From: Bradyrhizobium amphicarpaeae
GTDB lineage: Bacteria > Pseudomonadota > Alphaproteobacteria > Rhizobiales > Xanthobacteraceae
Length of the DNA: 64,000 nucleotides
Direction of reading: 5' to 3'
Assembly (NCBI RefSeq): GCF_002266435.3
Contig: NZ_CP029426.2
Location: 2,138,001-2,202,000 of the forward strand
Position numbers and translations under genes: made by a program. Positions 9,442 to 18,405 of this stretch are shown here, one piece after another (position 1 is the stretch's first letter; each line of letters starts with the position of its first letter). A model generated the notes under the pieces. The model saw only the letters and a list, made by a program, of their open reading frames with translations. It did no database searches and was not told the origin of the DNA.

Positions 9442-10353
9442 TCAGTAGTCCCAGAACACCGGCACCCAGCGGAAGGCATCGCCGGCGGCCGCGACGTGAC
9501 CGACCGATGGGAACGGCATATGCGTGGCCACCAGCAGCTCGCCGCTCTCCGCGAGCTCCCGCAAAAGCCGGATGCGAACGCGCGCCGCTTCCTCAGGGTC
9601 GTGCTCGAAGCCATTGTGCCACTCGGGTTGATCGAACCCGACCGCAAACACGGCATCGCCGGCGAATGTCAGCGCTTCACCGCCGGACGCCACGCGAACC
9701 ACGCTATGTCCGGGCGTGTGACCGCCGGTGCGACGAACGACGACACCAGGTGCAACCTCGTGATGCTCGTCAAACTTCCGGATCTGGCTGCCGTACATCT
9801 TCACGAATTGCTTGGCGGCGGCCCGGAGCGCATCGGGGAAACCTTGCGGCATGTTGGTATGGGTGAAATCGGGGGACTCCCAGAACCTGACCTCGGCGGC
9901 GGCGACGTGGATCTGCAGGTCCTTGCGCAGGCGCTCCTTCACGCCGTCGACCAGCAAGCCACCGACGTGATCCATGTGCATGTGAGTCAGCACGAGATCG
10001 GTCACGGACGAAAGGTCGATGCCGGCGGCCTCCAGCCGCTTGATCAATTGTCCGGCGCGCGGCAAATGCAAGTCGGGATCGGACCCCAGTCCGGCGTCGA
10101 TGAGGATCGTCTTGTCGCCACTTCGCACGATCACCGCATTCAGTGCCCAGTCGAAGGCATCCTGAGGCAGGAACATCTCGTTCAGCCAGGCGGCCCGGAC
10201 TCCCGGGTCTGCGTTGTGCGCCAGCATGGTGGTCGGGAGCGGCAGCACGCCGTCACTGACCACCAGCACGTCGATGTCGCCGATGCGCACCGCGTAGCGC
10301 GACGGGACGAGCTCTTCGGGTTTCGCGGCAATGGAAGCGTTGTGAAGGTTCAT
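9442..10353 (-). CDS. MBL-fold metallo-hydrolase
   Basis: This 303-residue metallo-beta-lactamase-fold protein has the metal-binding signature THMHMDHVGG (His124, His126, Asp128, His129) and later Asp/His ligands in FAGDAVF and THMPFP. The fold binds two metal ions and hydrolyses esters, lactones or thioesters; overall layout resembles quorum-quenching lactonases and related hydrolases. It may have cleaved N-terminal residues, but I see no clear signal peptide. The ATG is preceded by AAGGAG at ideal spacing. It follows the flavoprotein gene by 33 nt, consistent with one transcript. Confidence 0.88.
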   Translation of the reverse strand: MNLHNASIAAKPEELVPSRYAVRIGDIDVLVVSDGVLPLPTTMLAHNADPGVRAAWLNEMFLPQDAFDWALNAVIVRSGDKTILIDAGLGSDPDLHLPRAGQLIKRLEAAGIDLSSVTDLVLTHMHMDHVGGLLVDGVKERLRKDLQIHVAAAEVRFWESPDFTHTNMPQGFPDALRAAAKQFVKMYGSQIRKFDEHHEVAPGVVVRRTGGHTPGHSVVRVASGGEALTFAGDAVFAVGFDQPEWHNGFEHDPEEAARVRIRLLRELAESGELLVATHMPFPSVGHVAAAGDAFRWVPVFWDY

Positions 10354-10386
10354 GTTGGTCTCCTTTTCGAGGTTGGGGGTAGTTTG

Positions 10387-11592
10387 CTAGAGCGCAGTGA
10401 CGCGCTCGGGGTCGGCGGAGGCGAGCGCTGCGGCACGCTCGGCCTTGGGCGGATAGATCCAGACCGTGTTGATTTCCTGCTTGGTCTTCTTGGCGACGTC
10501 GCCGACCATCTCGACTGTGCGCTCCCAGCCGCGGGTGAACAGCGCGCCGGCTTCGCCAAGGTCGAGGCAGGTGACGTAGGCTTTCTGGTGATAGGGTCTG
10601 GTCGGAACGCCCAGCAGCTCGGCGGCGGCGTTGTTGCCGGCGAAGGCGCCCATCCGGGTCGCGTGCTGACACGACATCAGCGCGTAATTGCCGACATCGT
10701 CACACGCGGCCCGTGCGGCGTCGCCGGTGGCGAAGACGCCGCTCACCGATGGCACGCGAAGATCACGGTCGACGAGCAGCCGGCCGAACTGGTCGCGTTC
10801 GGCAGGGATCTGCGCCGTCAACGGAGCCGCGCGCATGCCGGCGGCCCAGATCACGGTCTCGCATTCGATATGCTCGCCGTTGGAAAGCGTGACGCCGGAC
10901 TTGTCGAGCGAAGTCACGCCGACACCGAGCCTGGTCTCGATGCCGAGCTTGCGCAGTGCCTCCTCGATGACGGGGCGGGGGCCTGCGCCCATGTCCGGGG
11001 CGATCGCCTCGTTGCGGTCGACAATCACCACGCGCAGCTGGGCCTCCTTGCCGAGAATCTTGCGCAGGCGCGACGGCACTTCGGTCGCCGCCTCGATGCC
11101 GGTAAATCCGCCGCCTGCGACGACGACGGTGTTGCGTGCCTTCGAGGCTTGGCGGCTCGACAGCCCGTGGAGGTGACGATCGAGCGCGACGGCATCATCG
11201 AGCTGGTCGACGCTGAAACCATGCTCGGCAAGGCCGGGAACGTTCGGCCGAAACAGCCGGCTGCCGGTGGCGACCACCAGCCGGTCGTAGGACAGCTTCT
11301 TCCGGGTGCCTTGCGCGCCAGCGACCTCAACCACCTTGGACCTGGTATCGATCGCCTCGGCATGGCCTTTGACATAGACGACGTCGATCGACTTGAGGAC
11401 GTCTTGCAGCGGTGCGGTCAGGGTCTCGGGGTTCGGTTCGTAGAGCCGCGGGCGAACCACGAGCGTCGGTTCGGGCGCGACGAGCGCGATCTCGAGCTTG
11501 TCCGGCGAAGCGCCCTGGATGTCGCGCAAGCGGGCTGCTGAAAGGGCGGCATACATGCCGGCGAAGCCGGCGCCAATGATGACGATGCGCAT
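10387..11592 (-). CDS. NDH-2-like FAD-dependent NADH oxidoreductase
   Basis: This 401-residue flavoprotein has two dinucleotide-binding motifs, VIIGAGFAGM at the N terminus (FAD) and VVAGGGFTGIEAATE near residue 155 (NAD(P)H). It also has the FAD-binding GVFATGDAA segment near residue 285. This arrangement is that of type II NADH dehydrogenases and related membrane-associated quinone reductases. Its N-terminal insert is unusual in length for a respiratory Ndh, so it may be a detoxifying or accessory oxidoreductase. It sits 42 nt downstream of the alpha/beta hydrolase gene and 33 nt upstream of the metallo-hydrolase gene, as part of an operon. Confidence 0.88.
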   Translation of the reverse strand: MRIVIIGAGFAGMYAALSAARLRDIQGASPDKLEIALVAPEPTLVVRPRLYEPNPETLTAPLQDVLKSIDVVYVKGHAEAIDTRSKVVEVAGAQGTRKKLSYDRLVVATGSRLFRPNVPGLAEHGFSVDQLDDAVALDRHLHGLSSRQASKARNTVVVAGGGFTGIEAATEVPSRLRKILGKEAQLRVVIVDRNEAIAPDMGAGPRPVIEEALRKLGIETRLGVGVTSLDKSGVTLSNGEHIECETVIWAAGMRAAPLTAQIPAERDQFGRLLVDRDLRVPSVSGVFATGDAARAACDDVGNYALMSCQHATRMGAFAGNNAAAELLGVPTRPYHQKAYVTCLDLGEAGALFTRGWERTVEMVGDVAKKTKQEINTVWIYPPKAERAAALASADPERVTAL

Positions 11593-11634
11593 TATGAATG
11601 ATCCTTGATTGGTGCGATTGCGATGAGGGCGGGA

Positions 11635-12624
11635 TTAGGCCGTCACGAATCTGAGCAAGTCGGCATTGACGATGTCGGGATGGGTCGTGCACAGGCCGTG
11701 CGGCAGCAGGTCGTAGACCTTCAGCGTGCTGTGCTTCAGCAGCCGGGCCGACAGCGGTGCCGAGTCGGCCGCGGGGACGATCTGGTCGTCGCCGCCGTGC
11801 AGGACGAGCGTCGGCACCGCGATGCTCTTCAGGTCTTCGCTGAAATCGGTTTCGGAGAAGGCCTTGATACCGTCGTAATGGGCCTTGCTGCTGCCCGTCA
11901 TGCCTTGACGCCACCAGTTCCAGATGGCGGCTTGTGAGGGCTCGGCGCCCGGACGATTGTAGCCGTAGAAGGGGCCGCTTGCGAATTCGAAATAGAATTG
12001 CGACCTGTTGGCGGCGAGCCGCCGGCGCAAGCCCTCGAACACGTCAAGCGGCAGCCCACCGGGATTGGACTCGGTTTTCAGCATCAAAGGCGGCACGGCG
12101 CCGATCAGCACGAGCTTGGCGACGCGATCCCGGCCATGGCGCGCCACGTATCGGGTCGCCTCGCCGCCACCGGTGGAATGGCCGACGTGGATGGCGTTGC
12201 GAAGATCGAGGTGCTCGGCGAGTGCGGCGACGTCGGCGGCGTAATGGTCCATGTCGTGACCGTCGCTGACCTGGCTCGAACGGCCATGGCCGCGGCGATC
12301 ATGCGCGATCACGCGAAAACCCTTGCCGAGGAAGAACAGCATCTGGGCGTCCCAGTCGTCGGCGCTGAGCGGCCAGCCGTGGTGGAAGACGATCGGCTGC
12401 GCCGACTTCGGTCCCCAGTCCTTGTAGAAGATCCGGACGCCGTCGCTGGTGGTGACGAAGCTTGCACCGTCGCTCTTGCCGATCGAGAGGGCGGCGCTCT
12501 TGGAGTCGCGACCTACTGCCGAGGTGGAGCGGACGGTCAACGACGCCGTGTACAGAAGCGTTGTTGCCAGGATGTTTCGTCGCGAGGAGCTCGCGAGCCG
12601 GCTGACGGATGTTATCAAATGCAT
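11635..12624 (-). CDS. Exported alpha/beta hydrolase (non-haem chloroperoxidase-like)
   Basis: This 329-residue alpha/beta hydrolase has nucleophile elbow GHSTGGG, an oxyanion segment [11 protein letters not shown], acid in GGDDQIVP and a late His in [11 protein letters not shown]. Sequence character is that of cofactor-free chloroperoxidases and aryl esterases. The N terminus ([18 protein letters not shown]) looks like a twin-arginine or Sec signal, so export is likely. I place the start at the ATG 12624 because GGAG lies six bases before it; the ATG four codons earlier has no ribosome binding site. It is the first structural gene after the AraC regulator, which ends about 100 bp upstream on the same strand. 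Confidence 0.85.
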   Translation of the reverse strand: MHLITSVSRLASSSRRNILATTLLYTASLTVRSTSAVGRDSKSAALSIGKSDGASFVTTSDGVRIFYKDWGPKSAQPIVFHHGWPLSADDWDAQMLFFLGKGFRVIAHDRRGHGRSSQVSDGHDMDHYAADVAALAEHLDLRNAIHVGHSTGGGEATRYVARHGRDRVAKLVLIGAVPPLMLKTESNPGGLPLDVFEGLRRRLAANRSQFYFEFASGPFYGYNRPGAEPSQAAIWNWWRQGMTGSSKAHYDGIKAFSETDFSEDLKSIAVPTLVLHGGDDQIVPAADSAPLSARLLKHSTLKVYDLLPHGLCTTHPDIVNADLLRFVTA

Positions 12625-12722
12625 TTGCTGCTCCATTGCAGGTGTGGGGGCACGATGGATGTCTAGCGAACTGGATTTGCGCGTGCCCCAGCGCGATTGC
12701 CGCGATTGCAGCGCGATTGCTG

Positions 12723-13667
12723 CTATCGCGCGCGCCGCCGCCAATCGCTCGGCGATTCCCCGGTCAGCTTTCGAAACGCCGCGGCAAAGGCGGTCTGCGA
12801 GGAATAGCCAAGGGCGGCGGCGATCGAGACGACCGACTCGTCGGTGTCGCGCAGCATGTTCATGGCTTGCTCGAGCCGGTGCTGGCGCAGCCAGGCATGC
12901 GGGGAAAGCCCGGTGCTGTCCTTGAAGGCGCGGCAGAAGTGAAAGCGCGACAAGCCGGCCTCGGCGGCAAGCGCTGCGAGCGAGACGTCGGAATCACTGT
13001 CGGAGCGCAACCGCTCGATCGCCCGAAGCAAAGTCTTCGGCGCGAGCCCGCCCCTGGCGGGCGCGATCGTGCCGGGCGAGCCGGTGTGCGCTGCCAGGAG
13101 ACGCGTCGCCAGCAAATCCATGAGTTGCTGTCTGAACAGCGTATCCAGCGCCTCGTTTCCTTCCAGCACGTCCGCCGCGCTCAGGAGCAGACGGGACGTG
13201 ACTGGATCGGGATGCGCGGTTCGCTCCAGGAGTTCGGGCGATACGCCGGTTGCGGCTTCGTCGGCAACGCGCCTCAGCGTTGTCTGCGGAAGGTAGAGCT
13301 GAACGACGTCGACGGGTTTCGGAATGTCCCAACGGGAGCTCGATCCCTCGGGAATAATGATCACCGCTCCCGGACGAAACGTCCCGATTGCGATGTCCTT
13401 TCCGGACCGCCGCTCCATGCGTTGGACAACGCCGTTGTAAGCCATGATGACGTGGTGGCTCATGGGCGCGACGACGTCGTGCAATGGTTCGTGCTTCCAG
13501 TGCGCAATGCCTGCGCCGGACGAATCCAATGCCATGCGAAAGGGAAGCGTGCCGAGCACGCGCGCCATCTCCACGTCGGCAGCGGGCCGATCTCCTGTCA
13601 GGTCGCGCTGCACGCGGGACGCGGCCGGGATTTCGCCCGGAGAGTCGCGCAAGACGACTTTGCTCAT
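12723..13667 (-). CDS. AraC-family transcriptional regulator (with sensor domain)
   Basis: This 314-residue regulator has an N-terminal ligand-binding half (residues about 1-200, AraC-type N domain) and a C-terminal double helix-turn-helix (residues about 215-312; [18 protein letters not shown] and [17 protein letters not shown]). It lies upstream of the hydrolase-flavoprotein-MBL-SDR gene set on the same strand and probably controls it; the inducer is unknown. A 12-bp perfect palindrome (GCGACGCGTCGC, 13683-13694) lies 16 bp before its start and could take part in autoregulation. It faces a second AraC gene across a 495-bp gap. Confidence 0.9.
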   Translation of the reverse strand: MSKVVLRDSPGEIPAASRVQRDLTGDRPAADVEMARVLGTLPFRMALDSSGAGIAHWKHEPLHDVVAPMSHHVIMAYNGVVQRMERRSGKDIAIGTFRPGAVIIIPEGSSSRWDIPKPVDVVQLYLPQTTLRRVADEAATGVSPELLERTAHPDPVTSRLLLSAADVLEGNEALDTLFRQQLMDLLATRLLAAHTGSPGTIAPARGGLAPKTLLRAIERLRSDSDSDVSLAALAAEAGLSRFHFCRAFKDSTGLSPHAWLRQHRLEQAMNMLRDTDESVVSIAAALGYSSQTAFAAAFRKLTGESPSDWRRRAR

Positions 13668-14162
13668 GGCTTTGCTCGTGTAGCGACGCGTCGCCGATGG
13701 GCGACAAGGCGATCATCGTTTCAGCCGCCGCGGAGCGGGGCCGAACGGCAGGTCTGGCGATCTCTGCGCATAGGGCTGGATCGGGTCCGGAGGCGATGCG
13801 TCGAGGTTCCGATGCCGTTGATCTACGGGTTCTAAGCGGCGCGAAGACCTGTGTCTTTCCTGATCCTGCCGTGCGCTGCCTGATCCTGCTTCGCGCAGGC
13901 CCGGGCGCGCCGCTTGCGTGCGTTTGTGAAAAGCCGTGATGTCGACGTCTCGGTTCGGACGGCCCCTCACGGCGTCAGGGCACCAACCGATCGCTCTGAA
14001 ATGTTTGACGAATTCTGCCGAGAATCGATCGTGGGGCGAAGCAAATGGCCCTCCGGAGTGCGACGTCGTCAATCGTGGACAGCGGTGGGTGAATACCCAT
14101 ATACGACTCTCGAAACGGCAGGTTGCTGTGGCCTGCTCCTCGGCTCACAGAAGAGACATGGG
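13668..14162. other. Divergent AraC-AraC intergenic region (495 bp)
   Basis: This region separates two divergent AraC genes. It contains a 12-bp palindrome at 13683-13694 and a direct repeat (separate entry). Open frames inside it look non-coding: they have no ribosome binding sites and Arg/Pro-rich shadow composition. I conclude it is regulatory. An in-frame start at 13914 would extend the plus-strand AraC protein by 83 residues into this region, but the extension has no AraC-like features. Confidence 0.5.
13859..13889. repeat. Direct repeat, two half-sites 20 bp apart (candidate AraC operator)
   Basis: The 11-mer CCTGATCCTGC occurs at 13859-13869 and again at 13879-13889, exactly 20 bp apart (about two helical turns). 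AraC-family regulators commonly bind direct half-sites on the same DNA face with a spacing of about 21 bp. It lies between two divergent AraC genes. This is a candidate only. Confidence 0.4.
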
Positions 14163-15092
14163 ATGATCAGGACAGGTGCGTACGGTGAACGGGTCGGAGC
14201 ATTCCTCCGTCTCGGTGAAGTGCCGCCCACGCTGATGACCCGGTCACTGCGCAATGCCGAGATCGCAGTGACAGAAACGCGGAACGACGATCCCATGGTG
14301 GGTCTGTCCGGTTCGTTTGCCGCGGAGGATGCCTATCTCGTCAGCCTGAAATTGCGCGACTATCCGGAGTGCGAGATCTGGGAGCAAGGTCGCCACCTCA
14401 CGAAGGCCGATGTCCATGCCGGCACGACCTATCTGTACGATCTCAAGGCCGACCCCCGCTACTTGATCGACAAGCCGTTTCACTCGCTGCATTTCTACGT
14501 GCCGCGTCCGGCGCTCGATGGTCTCGCCGATCAATCGGGGGCGCGGCGCATCGATGCGCTCGACTGCAGTCCCGTCGGACACGATGATGCCGTCGTCCGT
14601 CATATCGGCGCTTGCTTGCGCGAGGGACTGCGCCGGCCGGACGAGGCCAACCAGCTCTTCATCGATCACATGATGCTGGCGCTTACGGCTCATGTCGCGG
14701 AAACCTACGGAGGGTTTCAACACAAGGTCGAGACCAGCCGCGGCGCGCTTGCACCATGGCAGCTTGCGCGCGCATGCGACAAACTTGAAGCAGATCTCGG
14801 CGGCAAGGTGCCGTTGCAGGCTATCGCTACGGAGCTCGGCCTCTCCGTCAGCCATTTCTCGCGTGCGTTTCGCGCTGCGACCGGCCTGCCGCCGTATCGC
14901 TGGCTCCTGCATCATCGCGTGAGAACCGCCAAGCGGCTGCTGAGTAAGCGCGGTCCGTCGCTTTCCGAGGTTGCTATTTCGGTCGGCTTTGCCAACCAGA
15001 GCCACTTCACGCGGGTCTTCTCCGCGATAGCAGGCGTCAGCCCGGGTGCATGGCGGCGCGATGCGCTGGGTACAGTAAGCGGCGAAGGTTAG
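14163..15092 (+). CDS. AraC-family transcriptional regulator
   Basis: This 309-residue regulator has a C-terminal AraC DNA-binding domain (about the last 100 residues; AIATELGLSVSHFSRAFR and VGFANQSHFTRVFSAIAGVSPG). The N-terminal half has no family I recognise, but it is the size of a ligand-binding domain. I chose ATG 14163, preceded by AGAAGAG, because the codons upstream of it have no family resemblance. It is divergent from the other AraC gene and may share operator DNA with it. Its target genes are not clear from context. Confidence 0.85.
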   Translation: MIRTGAYGERVGAFLRLGEVPPTLMTRSLRNAEIAVTETRNDDPMVGLSGSFAAEDAYLVSLKLRDYPECEIWEQGRHLTKADVHAGTTYLYDLKADPRYLIDKPFHSLHFYVPRPALDGLADQSGARRIDALDCSPVGHDDAVVRHIGACLREGLRRPDEANQLFIDHMMLALTAHVAETYGGFQHKVETSRGALAPWQLARACDKLEADLGGKVPLQAIATELGLSVSHFSRAFRAATGLPPYRWLLHHRVRTAKRLLSKRGPSLSEVAISVGFANQSHFTRVFSAIAGVSPGAWRRDALGTVSGEG

Positions 15093-15110
15093 GCACTCTT
15101 CGTCCCGCCC

Positions 15111-15416
15111 TTACGGCACAAGCGTGATCACCTCGTAGACCACGACGGCGGCGCCGAGACAGCGACGCCAGGGATTGACGCCGCGGATAATCTCGTCGGC
15201 GCCCCAGATGACGAGTCCGCCTTTCACGACCATCGTGAGGACGAAACTGGCACTGCCCTGGGAAGGCCAAATCCAAAGCAGAAGGCCCGCGACGATCACG
15301 ATCCATAGAACGAGATTGGGCCACTGCGCGATGGTGATGGCACCGGTGTCGCGGCTCCGAAAGAACCAATCGAGCAATCGGCGCACGATCACGGGCCGAT
15401 CAGAGCACGACTTCAC
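15111..15416 (-). CDS. Small membrane protein of unknown function
   Basis: This protein of about 100 residues has two to three hydrophobic segments (VLWIVIVAGLLLWIW; FVLTMVVKGGLVIWGADEII; LGAAVVVYEVITLVP). No family is recognised. The reading frame opens with GTG 15416 inside the 3' end of the pyridoxamine-oxidase-like gene and overlaps it by 17 nt. Later in-frame GTGs (15392, 15386) are possible starts. The overlap suggests translational coupling, so it probably shares the upstream sigma-EcfG-type promoter. Its role may be in the general stress response, but that is inference from position. Confidence 0.65.
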   Translation of the reverse strand: MKSCSDRPVIVRRLLDWFFRSRDTGAITIAQWPNLVLWIVIVAGLLLWIWPSQGSASFVLTMVVKGGLVIWGADEIIRGVNPWRRCLGAAVVVYEVITLVP

Positions 15417-15831
15417 CTTCCTCGCGTCCCTTCCAATAGGTGATGCGGCTGGCCTTGACCTTGATCAGAATGATGCCTGGCGTGTCGATACCCTTATCGA
15501 ACCATTCATCGAGATCGCTGGTCCAGTGCCGCTGGAAGGCGCCCTTGTCGCGAATCAGCTCGGCCGTGCCTTCGACGGCCACGTAGATCCCCTCCGAGAA
15601 GAGCCCTGCTTCCGATGAAAATCCGAGCGCGACTTTCGGATTTCGTTGGATGTCCGATACGGTGCGCGTCTGCTCGTAGGCGAAGTAATAGGACGTGCCA
15701 TCGTAGGAGACGTCACCATTGTTGCTCATCGGACGATTGGCGATCTCGCCGTTGTCGGTATGGGTCGAGAGAATGGCGATGTCGATGCCGGCCATGTCCT
15801 TTGCGATCTCGGCGAGTTCAGTCTTGTCCAT
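15400..15831 (-). CDS. Pyridoxamine 5'-phosphate oxidase-like (general stress protein 26-type) protein
   Basis: This 143-residue flavin-binding split-barrel protein starts MDKTELAEIAKDM and contains IAILSTHTDNGEIANRPMS. This is typical of general-stress FMN-binding proteins rather than of true PdxH, which is longer. It probably binds a flavin or related cofactor, with unknown activity. The ATG 15831 is preceded by GGAGGA. A perfect GGAAC-N16-CGTT promoter lies 27-51 bp upstream, predicting control by the alphaproteobacterial sigma factor EcfG. The small membrane protein gene overlaps its 3' end. Confidence 0.88.
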   Translation of the reverse strand: MDKTELAEIAKDMAGIDIAILSTHTDNGEIANRPMSNNGDVSYDGTSYYFAYEQTRTVSDIQRNPKVALGFSSEAGLFSEGIYVAVEGTAELIRDKGAFQRHWTSDLDEWFDKGIDTPGIILIKVKASRITYWKGREEGEVVL

Positions 15832-15857
15832 GAATTGTCCTCCGGTCTGGCCTAGGC

Positions 15858-15882
15858 AACGGCGCGAACAAGCCCACGTTCC
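15858..15882 (-). promoter_or_regulatory. Sigma-EcfG-type promoter of the stress gene pair
   Basis: Reading the minus strand, GGAAC (15882-15878), 16 bases, then CGTT (15861-15858) match the EcfG general-stress promoter consensus exactly. The -10 element ends 26 bp before the ATG of the pyridoxamine-oxidase-like gene. Confidence 0.75.
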
Positions 15883-15910
15883 CTTTCGGCCCGGCTCTCC
15901 CGCCCAAAAG

Positions 15911-15943
15911 AAAACCGCCCCCGACATGGTCAGGGGCGGTTTT
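15911..15943 (-). terminator. Rho-independent terminator after the CsbD-like gene
   Basis: An 11-bp perfect stem (AAAACCGCCCC / GGGGCGGTTTT) surrounds a loop with an inner GAC/GTC pairing. On the minus strand it ends TTTTCTTTTG, 15 bp after the stop of the 58-codon CsbD-like gene. It separates that gene from the next EcfG promoter. Confidence 0.8.
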
Positions 15944-15957
15944 GAAATCAGTCGGGA

Positions 15958-16134
15958 TCAGTGACCCGTGCCGGGCTTGGTGGTCTTCGGGGCCTTGCCG
16001 TCTTCCACGCGGCCCTCGTTGCGAAGATCGCGTCCCTCTTGAGCCTTGCGCTGGCTCGCGGGATCCTTGCCGTGCTCGTTCATCTCTTCCTTGATGTAGC
16101 CGGCGCCTTCCTTGATCTTGCCTTCAACGCTCAT
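15958..16134 (-). CDS. CsbD-like small stress protein (58 aa)
   Basis: This 58-residue protein (starts MSVEGKIKEGAGYIKEEMNE, ends TTKPGTGH) is hydrophilic, rich in Lys, Glu and Gly. It resembles the N-terminal KIKEGAGYIKEE pattern of CsbD-family general stress proteins. It has no membrane segment. The ATG 16134-16132 has AAGGAGA at ideal spacing. A perfect EcfG promoter lies 26-50 bp upstream and a strong terminator directly follows, so it is an independent transcription unit. Its molecular function is not known. It is short enough to be missed by length-filtered gene calling. Confidence 0.85.
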   Translation of the reverse strand: MSVEGKIKEGAGYIKEEMNEHGKDPASQRKAQEGRDLRNEGRVEDGKAPKTTKPGTGH

Positions 16135-16159
16135 GATGTTCTCCTTCTATATGGGAGAC

Positions 16160-16184
16160 AACGCGTTGGCGGGGTGACCGTTCC
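16160..16184 (-). promoter_or_regulatory. Sigma-EcfG-type promoter of the CsbD-like gene
   Basis: On the minus strand, GGAAC (16184-16180), 16 bases, CGTT (16163-16160) is a perfect match to the EcfG consensus. The remaining part of this 323-bp gap (16185-16457) carries no gene that I can support and presumably holds the promoter of the caspase-like gene. Confidence 0.78.
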
Positions 16185-16457
16185 GCCGTCAGACAGCTGC
16201 ACAAGCGAGGACCCAAGGGACGATGCGTGAAGGCAATGTGGGGCGGCCGCCCGCTCCCAAGCAGGGTCTCGACACCTCGCGGGGCGCCACATTGCAACGA
16301 GAGTGAAGTTTTCCTCTCGCGTCGGCTTCAGCTCTTCAGTCTCGCGTAAAGATGATGGGGGGCCTCGGTATGGATCCCCGGCTCTCCGGAGTTGCCTTGG
16401 CGTAGGATGCGCGCGCTGCGACAATTGTTCAACATAAGTATGCCTTGCCTGTGATCG

Positions 16458-18383
16458 ATGTCACAGCCACTGCGCTTGCCTTTTGGCAGGCTGGGCTTAG
16501 GCTGCGCATTCATATTCGGGGCCGCGATGGGCGCTCTTCGCTGGTTTTCACTGTTCTTTTTCTTCATCTGTCTCAGCTGTGGTGTAGCGCAAGCCGAGCG
16601 CCGCGTCGCGCTGGTGGTTGGCAATTCGGCCTATAAGAGCGTCGCCAGGCTCACCAATCCGTCAAACGACGCAGCCCTGGTCGGTGCAATGTTCAAGAAG
16701 GCCGGATTTGACTGGGTCGACGCCAGGACCGATCTCAACGGCGCAGAAATGCGCAAGGCTCTGCGGGACTTTGGTGCACGGGCGCGGGATGCCGACGTTG
16801 CTGTCATCTATTATGCGGGGCATGGCATCGAGCTTGACGGGACGAATTACCTGATCCCCATCGACGCCACGCTGGAAACTGACAGCGACGTTCTCGACGA
16901 GACCGTAGGTCTCGACCGTGCGCTGTTCGCCGTCGAGCCTGCGAAGCAGCTCCGACTCATCATTCTGGACGCGTGTCGCGACAATCCGTTCGCGAAGACG
17001 ATGAAGCGGACGGTTGCCGCCCGTGCCATTGGACGCGGCCTTGCCAAGGTGGAACTGACCAGCCCGAACACGATGATCGCCTTCGCGGCGAAGGCGGGGT
17101 CGACAGCCTCGGACGGTGATTCCAGGAATAGCCCCTTCGCCGCGGCTCTCGTTGAGCGGTTGCCGATCCCCGGACTTGATCTTCGCAAGGCCTTCGGTTT
17201 CGTCCGCGACGATGTGCTCAAGAGCACCGGCTACAAGCAGGAGCCCTATGTTTACGGTTCCCTTGGTGGGGACGACGTGCCTTTGGTTGCGGCAAAACCA
17301 GTCGTCACCGCGCCGCAGCCGAACCCTCAGGATGCGGTCCGCCGGGATTATGAGCTCGCGCTTCAAATCGGCACCCGGGAAGTCTGGGCCGCATTCCTGG
17401 CTCAATATCCGGATGGGTTTTACGCCAGCCTTGCAAAGGGGCAGCTGAATCGCATCGCGGCCGAAGAGGCGCGTGCCGCAGCCACGGAGAAGGCGCGGCT
17501 GGCTGAGGAGGAGAAGGCGCGGCTCGCAGCGGATAGAGCCCAGAAGGCGGAGCAGGACAAAGCCGCCGCGGCGGCGAAGGCCGCAGAGAATGCCCGGATC
17601 GCCGCGGAGAAAGCGAAGCAGGTCGAGGAGGCCAGGGCCGCCGCGGCAGAACAACGGCGCAAGGAGGCGGAGGCCGCGGTGGCAAAGGCCTTGGCCGACA
17701 AGGCGGTTGCGGAGAAAGCGTTGGCCGACAAGATCGCCAACGACAAGGCGGCTGCCGAACTGGCCGCGAAGGAGGCGGCCGCCAGGAAGGCGCAGGACGG
17801 TGGAGAGCTGAAGGTTGCGACTGTTGCGCCGACGTCGTCTCAGCCGAGCTTGTCGCCGCAAGAGATGGCGAAGGCGGTGCAGACGGAATTGCGGCGCGTC
17901 GGATGCCTCTCTGCGCCTGCCGACGGCGACTGGAAGGCGTCCTCGCAGCGGTCCCTCGCGATGTTCAACAAATACGCAGGCACCAAGCTCGAGGCGAACA
18001 ATGCCACGATCGACGCGCTTGATGCGGTCAAGGCCAAGCCGGGGCGGGTTTGTCCGCTGATCTGCGACCGAGGTTTCAGGGCCGACGGCGACAATTGCGT
18101 CAAGATCGCCTGCCGTGCCGGCTATCGCGTCAATGACGACAACGAATGCGAGAAGGTTCAGGACAAAAAGCCCACGGCGAGCCGCGATCAGTCCAGGGCG
18201 CGCGATGCTGAACGCAAGAGCGACGAAGCGGCGCCCGCCAAGCCCCAGTCATCAGGCCAGATGATCTGCAATCAGGCCGGCTGCCGTCCCGTCGCTCGCG
18301 GCTGTAGACTCGTTGCCGACAGCACCGCCGGGATTGGCAACGCAGCCGGGATCAGCGGGCGCTCGCGCGAGGTGTGCAATTGA
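16458..18383 (+). CDS. Caspase-family (C14) peptidase-like exported protein
   Basis: The protein has a caspase-like domain (residues about 48-265) with the His of YYAGHG (His122) and the Cys of ILDACRD (Cys173), the catalytic dyad of clan CD peptidases. A long Ala/Lys/Glu-rich coiled coil follows (about residues 330-450). A region with peptidoglycan-binding-like character (QTELRRVGCLSAPADGDW) and a Cys-rich tail come last. A signal peptide fits best if translation starts at Met24 (ATG 16527), giving MGALRWFSLFFFFICLSCG and cleavage after AQA; ATG 16458 is the longer alternative and neither has a strong ribosome binding site. These proteins are often linked to bacterial cell death or envelope stress; the role here is unknown. 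Confidence 0.85.
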   Translation: MSQPLRLPFGRLGLGCAFIFGAAMGALRWFSLFFFFICLSCGVAQAERRVALVVGNSAYKSVARLTNPSNDAALVGAMFKKAGFDWVDARTDLNGAEMRKALRDFGARARDADVAVIYYAGHGIELDGTNYLIPIDATLETDSDVLDETVGLDRALFAVEPAKQLRLIILDACRDNPFAKTMKRTVAARAIGRGLAKVELTSPNTMIAFAAKAGSTASDGDSRNSPFAAALVERLPIPGLDLRKAFGFVRDDVLKSTGYKQEPYVYGSLGGDDVPLVAAKPVVTAPQPNPQDAVRRDYELALQIGTREVWAAFLAQYPDGFYASLAKGQLNRIAAEEARAAATEKARLAEEEKARLAADRAQKAEQDKAAAAAKAAENARIAAEKAKQVEEARAAAAEQRRKEAEAAVAKALADKAVAEKALADKIANDKAAAELAAKEAAARKAQDGGELKVATVAPTSSQPSLSPQEMAKAVQTELRRVGCLSAPADGDWKASSQRSLAMFNKYAGTKLEANNATIDALDAVKAKPGRVCPLICDRGFRADGDNCVKIACRAGYRVNDDNECEKVQDKKPTASRDQSRARDAERKSDEAAPAKPQSSGQMICNQAGCRPVARGCRLVADSTAGIGNAAGISGRSREVCN

Positions 18384-18405
18384 TGCGGTGACGGGCGCTG
18401 CACTG

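Noticed and set aside
13713..14072. 119-codon open frame on the minus strand between the AraC genes
   Set aside because: It is Arg/Pro-rich, has no ribosome binding site or family resemblance, and overlaps likely regulatory DNA.
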